This document shows positions 12,101 to 24,800 of a DNA stretch of 64,000 nt, in pieces; the first letter of the stretch is position 1, and every line of letters begins with the position of its first letter. The translations under genes and the position numbers were made by a program. This DNA is from Heliocidaris erythrogramma (lineage: Eukaryota > Echinodermata > Echinoidea > Camarodonta > Echinometridae), in the NCBI GenBank assembly GCA_025617745.1, contig CM046869.1:3744244-3808243 (forward strand). Reading direction: 5' to 3'. The notes beneath the pieces were generated by a model. It saw only the letters and a list, made by a program, of their open reading frames with translations, did no database searches and was not told the DNA's origin.

Positions 12101-15100
12101 GTTGAAAATAAATCAAAGTGAACATCTCTTCCATGACACAGGCAATTTTCTGAAATAGGTTACTCTTAATGTTTGAAAGAAGAGATTTAATAATGGGCAT
12201 AGTTGAGAAAAGATTCTAACATCAAACTTAATGCTAATGGTGCACGTGAAACTCTATTCAGCAAACCAAGTACTACGGAATAAACAAGCACAAAATAAGA
12301 ATTTGGAACAACCTTGATTATTGTAGAAAAAAAGGTAGTCTATCCCTAAAAAGGGAAAGGCTTTAAGAAATTAGTTCCATGCTTTGCCTCGTAGAAAAAT
12401 GACAAGTCCTAGGGGGTGTTGCAAGAAAGTTGCAATCAATTGCAAATTCCCAAAATCAGTCACAAGTCTTCCAATTGATTGCAAGTTCCATTTGAAATAC
12501 ATGTATCATATTTGCAATCGATTGCAAATGGGGATTTGCAATTTATTGCAACTTTCTTGCAACACACCACTAGTCCACTGATTATGGAATCCCTTACCTA
12601 GTGCTCCATCAAACACCTCCGCCATGATGCCAAATTCAATCTCTGAACAGTTCAACCGAGAAGGGTCTTGGGCTGATAGAGACGCCGACCAGCAAGCATC
12701 CATGTTTTCTCTCCCAGTCTCACTTGTCCTGTTGGACTGGTAGACTTCCAAGTCAGACAAGACAGGCAGAAGCACAACCTGAATGGAAGTATGAAAAGGT
12801 GGTTAACTCTTACTGGGGAGTACAGTGAAACCTGTCTATAAAGACCGCTCAAGGGAGACAAGAAAAGCGGTCTTTATGAGCAGGTGGTCATTATGTACAG
12901 CTTCCTTTAATACACGTTTCAATGAGAAACACTTTTCAAGGGAAACAAAAATTACAGTGAAACCTGTCTATAAAGACCGTTCAAGGGAGACAAGAAAAGC
13001 GGTCTTTATGAGCAGGTGGTCGTTATGTACAGGTTCCTTTAATACACGTTTCAATGAGAAACACTTTTCAAGGGAAACAAAAATTACAGTGAAACCTGTA
13101 TATATAGACCGCTCAAGGGAGACAAGAAAAGCGGTCTTTATGAGCAGGTGGTCTTTATGTACAGGTTCCTTTAATACATGTTTCAATGAGAAACACTTTT
13201 CAAGGGAAACGAAAATTACAGTGAAACCTGTCTATAAAGACCGTTCAAGGGAGACAAGAAAAGCGGTCTTTATGAGCAGGTGGTCATTATGTACAGGTTC
13301 CTTTAATACACGTTTCAAAGAGAAATACTTTTCAAGGGAATCAAAAATGGTGGTCCTTTAGCTGGACAGGTGGTCGCTAAAGCAGGTTTGACTGTAGTTA
13401 TCATTCAGTGGATTTGATCATCAAAAGTAGAGAAAAAATATACTTCTGTTGGCCTTCTCAGGTGGGGAACAGACCCTTCAATATGCCAGTTCGTAATAAG
13501 TACCTGGTGCACGTGACCCTGAAATGACCCCAGTTTGTACGCGCACGCGCATTTGTTTTGGTGGACCGCGCTACTTGTTTAACATGTAAACTCATACTGG
13601 TGCGCACATCGTGGTGCGTACAAAATGACAGCGTATAAAGGTCAGTTGAACTCGGTAACAATGACTTCTATCTGCACATGTGCAAACGGCAATTATTATG
13701 AACTGGCTTATAAGTGAAAACTTGTGAGACCACAGATGATTTTAGGAGATAATTTTTAAACACACCCAAAGGCCCGAATTTACAAAGGAGGTTTGGTTTA
13801 AACCATGGTTTAAACCCCCTCCTTGGGATATTTAAAGCGTACGTGCGCACGGAATGCGATCCAATCATATATCTGCTTTGAGCGCGCGCATGGGCAATGT
13901 GCGCTTATTTACGCATATTTTAGTACGCTTACAGAGGTTTAACCCTAATAGGACCGGGGGGGGGGCGGATTCCGCCCCCCCTCGACGTTTCGCGTAATAT
14001 GTTCGCATCGCGAAAAGCAGTCACCACGCCGCTTCACGACTTTTTTCTTTCAAGTCTTGCGCAACTTTTGAGACCAAATTTGTGATGTCCTCGCGTGCGG
14101 TTCCGGAGTTATGCAACATTTCGTAAGTGCATGTCAGACCCAAAATTGCTTAGAAACGTGATTTTGTGTACAAATCCAATGCAAATTATGTTTCCAGCTA
14201 AAATTCATAAATGTTTCATTATTTTTACTTTTACTGTTTAAAAACAATTAATTTTATGTTGTTTATCATTAAAATAGTGTCGCCGACGAATTCCATCGAA
14301 AAAACAATAAAAAACAAAAAGTCGAAAAACAAAGAAATACATAAGAAATTAAAAAAACAATAAAATACATAAGAAAAAAACGATTTTACCGAATTTTTTT
14401 TTTGGTTTATTTGATCAGAATCTGACAAAGAGTCTCTATGCAAAAAATTAGCAGTTTTGGGGCTTTATTTAATTAATTAGAGCAAACCATTAATTTTATG
14501 CATAAATTAGCATAATTAATTAGTTGTGACATTTTTCGGAGAAATTGACTATACAGTTTTGTAGATTACGTGGTCGGCGACGTGTGTGCCGATTTTCGTT
14601 GCGAATGCGCGTTGGACGGCCGAGATCTTAGGGGGGGGCGGAATCAGCCCCCCCCCGGCTGTGAGATGGGTCTAAATAACCCGGCTCTATTAGGGTTAAA
14701 CCTTACCCATGGTTTAAACCTCCTTTGTGAATTCGGGCCTATGAGAAGTATTTCTGTATAAATGTGTGCTTACTATATTCACCTTAAGCTCTCATTGTTT
14801 GGTGAATATGCAGAGCTGCCAACATTGAAATTCAACAATCAGGGAGATTTAGGGAAATTTTATAAGAAATCAGGGAGATGTCTATTAAATGCATACAACC
14901 TAATGGCAATAATTTTTCCATAATCAGGAAGATTGTTTGATAGGAGGCATTTAAACTGGTTAATAAGTGTCTGATTTCAGAGAGTCTCCTGTGAAATCAG
15001 AACCTGAATATGTTGCTTGTTGTGAGTGTCTTTTGTAACATGATTAGCTTACCGAATCAAGAAGGAACTGTGCCTGTGGGTCGATGTCCGGTACCCCTAG

Positions 15101-18100
15101 CGTGATGATGATATCATGTAGGATATTGCCACCAAGGCACTGTTCAGCTAGCTGATATACACCTGGTAATAACAACAGATTGAAATGAACAAATTGTCAA
15201 TAATTTTCCACCACGTGTGCATAAATTCTACAGAAATGCAAAGAATAAATCTTCATTCAGATTCTTCAGGCAAACTATATCATCGTCAAAAATGGATAAG
15301 GGCAGGATTGTTGCTTGTGCTTTCATCATTATTTTGCATTCAATATTTTGACAATCATGCTGCTAAATGAATTATTTACCACTGGTCTACTGATAGTCTA
15401 TTCTGTACTTGAACTTCTTTTCTAAATAATCAAACCATAATAATACACACTTCAGAGATTAATACCAAAGGCAAGATAAAAATGCATCAACAAACAAAAG
15501 AAACCACAAATACATGAATATCAGCATTGTAGCTCATCGCTCCCGTGTATTTTTTCACTGACAAGTATCGACATAGCTACAGAGCATTTTCAACTGCTGC
15601 TCCCAAACTGTGGAATCAACTACCTCAAATTCTCTGTAACCAACAATCTCTGGATGTCTTCAAAAAGCTTCTCAAAACTCACTCATTCCATTAATAACAT
15701 TGTAACATTGTACATTACTCTCCTTTGATCTCCACGCCTTTGTATTTGTTTTAATCCCCCTCCACACCCACTTGACTCATGGGTTTTGACTCCCAACACT
15801 CCCCTTTTGTTCCCATTGTTTTGTGTCCACAGCTCCTCCCTTACAGTTTCTGTTACATGTAATCTGTTTTGTGCCTGTATATATATGCTTGTCTTGGTCT
15901 TTATGTTTGTCTTTTTGCCTCTGACGAAGATTCTGCTAGGATCGAAAGCTCAGGCCCCTTTTGACTCCAATAACATTGTACAGCGCATTAGAACATATGC
16001 ATGGAAAATGCGCTATATAAATAAACTATTATTTAATAACATGTGACCTATTATTCTCCAATCAAATTACAAGGATCTACTCAGGTGTTGTATAATTATT
16101 AATATTACCTCCATATTCTGTTGCAGAAAGGGTGACCAAGGTAGAAGAGGTACCAGGGTTAGATGACCCTTGACAATCAAAAGGAACCGGGTTCTGCTGG
16201 TTGACTTCTATTGTGACATTACTCCAATTCGCAGTGGTCTATAAAGATCAAATATGTATATACACATACGATTAAACACATGAAGTCCCTACTTAGAAGC
16301 ACATTCGAAAGATCAACTCAAGGGGAATTTAAATACTGTTATTCATTTCATGGGAAAGTTCAATTTACCAGCAGTTTTGTGTCCCCCAAATTAGACAATT
16401 TTTCTACATGATATCTTTTCCCCAAAATGATGCAGACTCTCTCATTGTTTTATTTATCATTTATAGCATGAATAAAAAATAAAAGAAAAGGGTCTGCCTT
16501 ACTCTTAGGGGGAGGACTGCGTCAAATTCCTTTTTTTTTCACTTTTCATACCTTTTTATGCTTATATCCATAATCACATTGTTAGGGTTACCAATATATA
16601 TTACTACATAAGATATTAGTTCTTATGACTAAGGAAGTTTTAGTCGCTGCCATTTACCTCATATCTCATAGCTAGAACATAATTCTGTGTTCTTGGGACA
16701 GTCATGCCACTCAGTGTGATCACCGTTGATGCTGGCACCACCAGGAATCCTGGGCCAGTGTGAAGGGCGCCCTCTCCAAGAGATCGCTCCACAATTCTGG
16801 AAGGCTGGAGGATTATCACAGGATATATATGAGATTAGGATGTCAAAAAAGGATAAAAATATAATGGGTAAACCCAATTCAATCTATACCGACACATCTT
16901 GACTATTTGCTGCTTTGTCAGATATGAAATTTGCCACTATGAGTTAGACCTAATCTTTTAAAATCTAAACTTACAACAAAGAAGCGAAGAAATTAATGTG
17001 CATGTAATAAAAGCTAGCTGATCTTGTAGCATTTAAAAACCATCTCTTCTACAACTCCTTGTGTACATGTGATGGGTCTACAATGCAAAAAGCAGAGACG
17101 AATTTCAGGTACAACCACCTTCAGAAATTCTGCCAACTAATTCTACATTGAAAGAAGTGTGTAACTATGAATATACATGAAATATACTGGATCGAAGCGT
17201 GCATTCACTGTAAATATTGTTTGAATGAACTGTGTCCAGAGAAAATGATGAAATGCCAAAAGGTTACAATATTTTCATTAGGCACAGCTGGTGTGACAAT
17301 TTTCATAGATACCATACTGTGATATGCACAATACAAAACCAGAACATTAATATTATTATCATTAATGGGAAACTGATGTCAAGAATAAATACCTGATCAG
17401 TGCTGGCAGTTTCACCCTCCATGCGGATGCCATCCAACCGGGGAACATAGAACCCAGGATCAGTACCATTGCAAGCCCGACCTACGACGTTTGTCCTGCA
17501 TGTACACGCCCCCGTGACGGGGTCACATGACCCGCTGATTGCCGCCCCTGGGTCGCAGTCACACGACGTGCAGCCATTTGGATTGGCAGGGTTTAGATTG
17601 AATGTGCCAGCCTGCAGAATGCAAGAGAAATAAAGTATTGAACTTTGAGAGACAACAAGTGAGGGAAACCTGACATTATGGAACAGAGATTAAGCCTGAG
17701 TCGAATCGATTGGTTAGCCGGTGTTCAATCGAAGACATCGAATCCCGATTTCGTTTTGGCAAAACCGGTGCATCGATTTGTAGTCCGCCAGATTTTTGAC
17801 TACCGTAGCCACCATGAAAAAAGCAAATAAAAAAAAACTCTGTAACATACAGCATAATACTAGCAGAGAACGTGAAGGCGACTTCAAACTGTTGGCTAAC
17901 TTTCGCTAATTAGCTCGCGGAGGACGTCGCGCTTTACCTGTGCTTTCTCTATGGAAAAATCGTTTTGTCGTTACGAACTGAAGTTTACGATAATATTCTT
18001 GCACTCTCTCTGCATTGTCAATTTGACAATTGTATAAAATTGAACATGATAAATACGGGCATGAGTACGAGTGTTCCTACTTAATTCGCAATAACTAATA

Positions 18101-21100
18101 TCACACTCTCATCAAATTGGCAATTGCTTCTTGGAAAATGATCTGAAGCTGAATATTGAAGTTGAGTCATGATGTGCGACGAAAAGTTTATTTCGTATTG
18201 TTTTTTTTTTGCATCGAGCAAACGTGTTCCATTCAGCTCTCCAAAGACAAAGTAAGATTATTAATTCTTTGAATTTGAATCATTGTCGGATGTGTCGACA
18301 ATGAGCATCGCTTCGTGCGACACTAGAGTGATATTTTGGCTAGCCATACGGACTAGAAACTTAAGATTTTGGCTCGTCAGCTTTTTTTACTAGCCATTGG
18401 CTAGCGAGCTTTCGTTAATGTCGAGCAGCGAGAGCCCCGTACATATGTCCGCGATGCCAGCGGACCGGTCACCGGTGCATGGTGCATGCACTGCGTGCAA
18501 CTCTGTTTTCACCGCCCATCATTTATCGATGCACCGGTATTCGATCGAATCAAAGCCGTCGAATCCCGGATTATGAATTAATCGATATGACTCAGGCTTA
18601 ACAGAGATGTCTCTTTCTTATGCAGGAATAGGCCACTTTCATAGCTCTTTTAAATTTAAGCAAGTACGCATTTGGCTTGTGACAAACTATCACTTTAATA
18701 GTGTCTATTTTCAATAGTCAGAATGCTGATGATTGCACATACATGTAGTACATGTAGCTGTTGTTTAAGTTGGACTAACATCTGGCTTGTCAGATTCTAC
18801 AACGGTGCAATCAAAGGATTTTATCAATACAACAAACTTGCAGCTGACATACATGTAATACATGTACAGCCATGGAAAAATCCTTAGACCAAGAAAGGTT
18901 ACTGATAATGTTATTTCCGCACTAAGAAGGAAAAAGAATACCCCAAAAGCAAAAAGAAATTGCTGTGATATGTTATTCATTCAAGGAACTGCAAAGAAAA
19001 ATAGTTTTTTGTTAGTTTGTATGCATGATATAACGCTCCTATAATAGGAGCTTGGTCTAATACTTTTTTCCATGGCTGTATATAGCCTCCTGGGGAGCGT
19101 TTCATCCAGTGTTTTGTCAGTGATTTTTACCGACAACTGTTATAAGCTACTGAAATCCTTGCATCTGATTGGCTGAGAGCAAATTTGTCGGTAAAAATCA
19201 CTGACAAAACGCTTGATGAAATGCTCCCCAGGTTTCAGACATTTCCACAGAGCCATAGGTACATGGGGGTCGGGCTAACTCAGCACTAGAGCGCACGGCG
19301 AGAAGGTTCCCAGAGTTGTATTGCAATGTACACACTGGATCACTAAATTGCCATAAATATCATGTTTTATAGAATTGACCTCTTGAAATTTTCAACACTA
19401 TATCTTTAGTAACTGTTTTACAAGTCTTCATCAAATAACTTTGAATGTGGGGGTTTAAAAAGAGGTTTAAAAATAGAGTCAAGTCTGACAGACATGTGCA
19501 TTATACAAGAACCCACTATTATTATTTTTCTTTATTCAGAAATTTTATTTGCGATGGATTCAGCTTTCTTGGATAACTCGACCACGATTTCTGTTGGGTC
19601 CGAGTTGGCCATAATGACGAGTTAGCCCAGATCCGGCATTCACACCCCTCCAAATGTCCTTGTAATCTCCTGCGCATTCCCAATGCCAAAACGGCATCTG
19701 TTCAAGGAACTTTCTTTTGAGAGGTTTCACACCCCGGGCTATTCAAAAAATGGCTCTCCCTTCAAACAGCACATAGGATCAATAATCCTTTATATTTAGG
19801 GGAACAAAAGACCATTCAAGTAATTAGACCTATGATCCTCTATTGTTCATTGTAATGAAGGAACAGTATGTTCAAGGCAACAATTGATGTATTGATTTTT
19901 GGTCATAGGAACTGAGCTGGAAATCTGTGTAAAGGCTTCTACTTTTTTTTAATACCTTGCAAGTTGCAGTTTTTATGGAGTATACCGGTACAGTAATATG
20001 TACATGTACCTTTCCAACATACGTGTACATGTGCTTGCATGTACACTTGAATTTAAGTTACAAAAGTTTAAAACAGTACAGTCAAACCTGCTTTACCCTT
20101 GAAATGTGTTTATCATTGAAACGTGTATTAAATGAACCTGTACATAAAGAGCACCTGTTCATAAAGACCACTTTTCTTGTCTCCTTGGAGTGTCTTTCTA
20201 TACAGGTTTCACTGTATATAGATGTACCTGCATATTTATTTGGTATATGCATCCTTTAGTCATAATGCAAGTACTGAACAGGACATGTGCATGGAAACAA
20301 GCCATTTTGCCATAATACAGGTAGCAAACTGGCGTGCTATCGAATATCTTTTATTTTTGTTTCTTGGCTTTTACACCAATGACTGGCCAAGTGGTCAACC
20401 ACTTTAACTGACGAAAACCAATGCCAGGTACACCTAAATCAGCAAGTAAAATCAACTTACTGAAAAAAACCAAGATTAACATCAGCGAATTCACATCAGC
20501 GATGATCTTTTATTTACCCAACCCCGCTATCTTGCACTGGTAACAGTTTTTTCCGGTGACGTTCTATTTACAGATGCACTCCTATTTCCATTGCAAAATA
20601 TACTCAGTACTGATCATTTAAAAGAAGATAAATAATGATTAGCCCATTCCATGTAGAGGGCAGCATATTCTTCCCAAGAATATCAGTTTCGGATTGACTA
20701 AATACAAATAAATTATTATCAAAAATGAATTGGAATAAATATAAATTACAAAGAATTATAATTGGAAAACTTGTGCAGATGTGAAAAGGATTATAATTTG
20801 CTTTTAAGTAAGTAATAACAATTTGGTAACACTTTATTTCTTTTATTAAATAAAAATGTTTTTAATTATTTTTTTTTACCATAACTTGTGTTGATTTCTG
20901 AATAGCTGTGACAAAAGCAAAATTTTCATTTCTTACAAAGGAGTTACAGAACCCTTGACCTTGAAATTTCATAAGCAGTATCTACATGATCTCTACTAAA
21001 CCTGAGCAAAGTCTCGCAGAATTTTTTTTGAAGTCTGTAATAGGGATGAAGCACCTTTAAAATTAGCGATCAGGGGCGGTATTCTGAAAAGTATGTTAAC

Positions 21101-21762
21101 TTTTATGTTAAGGAAAACTATGTTAATTGTCATAACAAATTGAAATTGCGCACAATAAATACTAATCATTGGTGCTTGCGCAGATGTCTCTGTTAACTTT
21201 ACGCGGGCACAGCCATCTTTGCGCAATCATTAACCAATGACTTGTCCTGATTTTGATTTGTTATGACAATTAACATCGTTTTACTAAGAGAATACGACTG
21301 CAGCATTGTTTTCTGAGCACCTCTGCTTACCTTGCACTGGTTACAGCGTGTTCCCATGACATTCTCTTTACAGATGCACTCCCCTGTCATCTTATCACAA
21401 AGATTTCTGTTTTCTATCGTACCTGTAGCATCACAGTCACATTCTGTAGACAAGAAAAAAAAATATGATTGCAAGGATTACAAACACTTTTTTTTACAAA
21501 CCTTTTTTCAAGGACGATCAATATCGATATTTTGTTTTGTGACCTTCTTTAAATGATTAATGAAGATTTGTATGAATTTCTCAATATAACCATTTCTTAG
21601 TTTAACAGTGCTAATGATGACATCTGCATGTATGTTTTAGAATGCTAGCACTTAATCAGTGAGAGGTGATTTGATTTTGTTTTAGTATAATAATGATTTT
21701 CAACAATAAAAAGGGTATCAAGTAGCAAAATTTTTCAGCATCGTCCCTCCCCCTTCTCTCTT

Positions 21763-21807
<45 letters not shown>

Positions 21808-24800
21808 TTCTCCAATCCATGTGTCAGTAACTCTATCATCCCCTCTCTCTCTCTCTATCTATTTTTTCTCTCTCTCCATCCCAATCTTTTCGTTCTGTCT
21901 CTGTCTTTCCCTAACCCTTTCAAACTCTTCTGCTTCTCCTCCTGGCCCCGTTTCATAAAACTTGTTATCAGTAACAAGTTACATTACATTTGTAGAGGTG
22001 TTGTGGATCAGTGGATAAGCCCCCGGACTATGAACCACGAGGTCCGGGGTTTGAATCCCACCGCAGCACTAGCGTCCTTTGGCAAGACGTTAATCTACAT
22101 TTGCCACTCTCCACCCAGGTGTTAAATGGGTACCCGGTAGGATGGCGAAAGTTAATGTCCTTTGCTTAGCATGTGTGCGCTTAACAGGCGACTGGCTGGA
22201 ATGCTCCCCAGGGAGTGGAGAATGTGCATACACTGTGTGCGGGCGTGCCAGAATCCAATGACCGGGGTAATAATATATTTCTCGCGCTTTGAGCCATTAC
22301 TTGGGAAAGGCGCTTTATAAATACCAGGTATTATTATTATTATTATTAATTGTTATAAGCTACTGAAATCCTTGAATCTGATTGGCTGAGAGCAAATTTG
22401 TCATAGAAATGGGGCAGTTGTCATCGCTATTAAACATGTTTTATGAAACGGGGCCCTGATGTGCAGAACACAAAATCTCCAAGCACTGTATCAGTATGTC
22501 TGACCTGGGCCCTGTTTCATGAAACTTGGTATCAATAACAAGTTACAATAACAGTTATAAACTACTGAAATCCTTGAATCTGATTGGCTGTGAGTGAATT
22601 TGTCATTGAAATTTGGCAGTTGTTATCGATAACAAGTTTTATGAAAACGGGGCCCTGTGCTAATATTCACTCACCCTGACAGCCCTGGTCATTAGAATCC
22701 TGCAGATTGTAGAAAGTGTCCATGCATTCATCACAAGCCCGGCCCTGGACATTGGTCTTGCATTCACACTGACCAGTGGTCTCATTGCAGACACTGTTAG
22801 GAACAGTTCCCTCCAAAGTGCAGTTGCAAGCTGAAAGTGGTAATACGAAAATAAGGCATTTTGTTCAGGTCTGATAGCTATTTGAGTGAAATACAATAAT
22901 ATACACAATGAATAGCACACTGTGATATTGTTTCCCTGAGAAAGAAGAGTCAAACAGCATAGTAAATGCTTGAATTTAATTCATGAAATTCATCAAATTT
23001 TAATAGATGTGCTTTTTATTTTTTTTTAATCATCCACTTTTTCCAATAGCTACTGAAAACGTATTCTTACATGTAGGCTAGTAACTCTACAGACACAAAC
23101 TAACAATAATGAAATTAATTTTTTTCTAAATGTAGGCATGCACTATGAACAAGCGAACAAAGAAGCAGACAAAATATACAGCTCCTCATTGTACCTTCCA
23201 CACTTGCTCTGGTAGACAAAAGAACATCCCTTCATTGCTATTATGTAAAAATATGTATATGTAGAACAGGTGTCACATGCATATTCACCTGTTCTACTTA
23301 TTTTACATAATAGCAATGAAGGGATGTTCTTTTGTCTACCAGAACAATTGTGGTGGGTACAATGAGGAGCTGTATATTTTGTCTGCTCTCTTTTGTCATC
23401 GTGTTCATAGCGTTTACATTTTGATATCAGATAGAACAGCTAGAACTGTTAAATCAGCAGATAAAACAATGCATATCTTCCTTTTTATTTGGTTAATTCA
23501 AATCAACAAGTGTACCATTTGAATGATTGATATCACACACAGAATATGTCATATTAGCTGTACTTACGCCAGCAATATTGAATACAAGGATAAGGTGCTT
23601 GCAAATCTGTTATATGGTAATAAGCAAATATATGTGAAGCATTCAGTTAGTAATGAGTTAGAATGTTACACATCATGAAATGAATAGCAAAATGGCTTCA
23701 TCGGACAGACTCGATGGAAATATGATAAAATGGACCATCATGTGATCTTCTAGGAAGAAGACAGTAAGACCATTTGAATTTATTGCTCTTTAACCCCTTC
23801 CATGCCACCGGATTTTTGAGCAATTGTCAAAAACGAACTTTCAAGAGTTAAATATTAACTTTCAATGCGTTTTCTCTTGAGCAAACTGGGCAAAGATTAT
23901 ATTGCATAGGAATAAACATTATATTGATGGCACAAGTTTCTGTATGAGGAATGATTTTCAAGCCATTCTGAGCCTAAACAAAATGTTCAACACTCAAATT
24001 TTTGGGCAGGATTTGCCGCCCACAGCATGGTAGGGGTTAAAATTTAGTATTACACCCTCGATGAAGGCTACTTCATGTGGCAATTTCATTTTGCTCTCAA
24101 ATGAAAGGAAAACAGATTTTAGTTTTTCAATACAAACTTCAGTGGATACAATTCATGACTCCACCCAAATGTCTTTAACGAACCCACATCACAGCTAAGC
24201 TTATAATGTACATGTACAAGTATGTATAGTGCAACCTCATTATAAAGAACACTGCTATATAAACAAACTCTCGTTATAACAAGGTAATTTTTCCGGACCC
24301 ATTTCTTTGTGTTCTATTGTTTTTGTAGCCCTGATATGACAAGGTTTTGATATAAAGAGGTAATTTCCTAGGTCCCAAGGAGTTTTTTAGAACGAGGTTC
24401 CACTCTACTTTAATTATATCAGCCAGGGGCGGATCCAGGATTTTGTAAAAGAGGGGGCACAGAGCCGGAAACGTACACAATTAAGGGGGCATTTTTTTTT
24501 TTCATTGTCTACTTAAGGTATGCCAGTTGGGTTTCAAAAGAGGGGGCACTGGCCGGTTTTCCCCTTATGTAGATCCGCCACTGATATCAGCTGCTCAAAC
24601 CAATTCATGCGGTTGGTTGCGCAGTCTGCTTTACAAAACTTCAACATGCTCCCTCTTATGATTCAAACACACAATCTGCGGTAGTTTTTCAATGAACTGT
24701 CAATTGCTCCCATTTTTTGTGTGATGTGAACTCTGAGGTAAATGCCCAATTTCCAAATAACCTGGCATGAAATTCCAGAATAGGACAACAAATAATCTTT

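Noticed and set aside
12825..13361. 178-codon open frame with four 44-residue repeats
   Set aside because: It arises from the 132-bp tandem DNA repeat. The unit is also a solo dispersed repeat at 20078 without a maintained frame.
16659..16877. Frame starting GLPIIFLSFF over gene A exon 8
   Set aside because: Wrong frame: it ends at a stop at the exon border. The frame giving VERSLGEGALHTGPGF matches the LF domain and both neighbouring exons.
18862..19044. 60-codon basic open frame
   Set aside because: It lies inside the Tc1/mariner-type MITE and shows no transposase catalytic motif.
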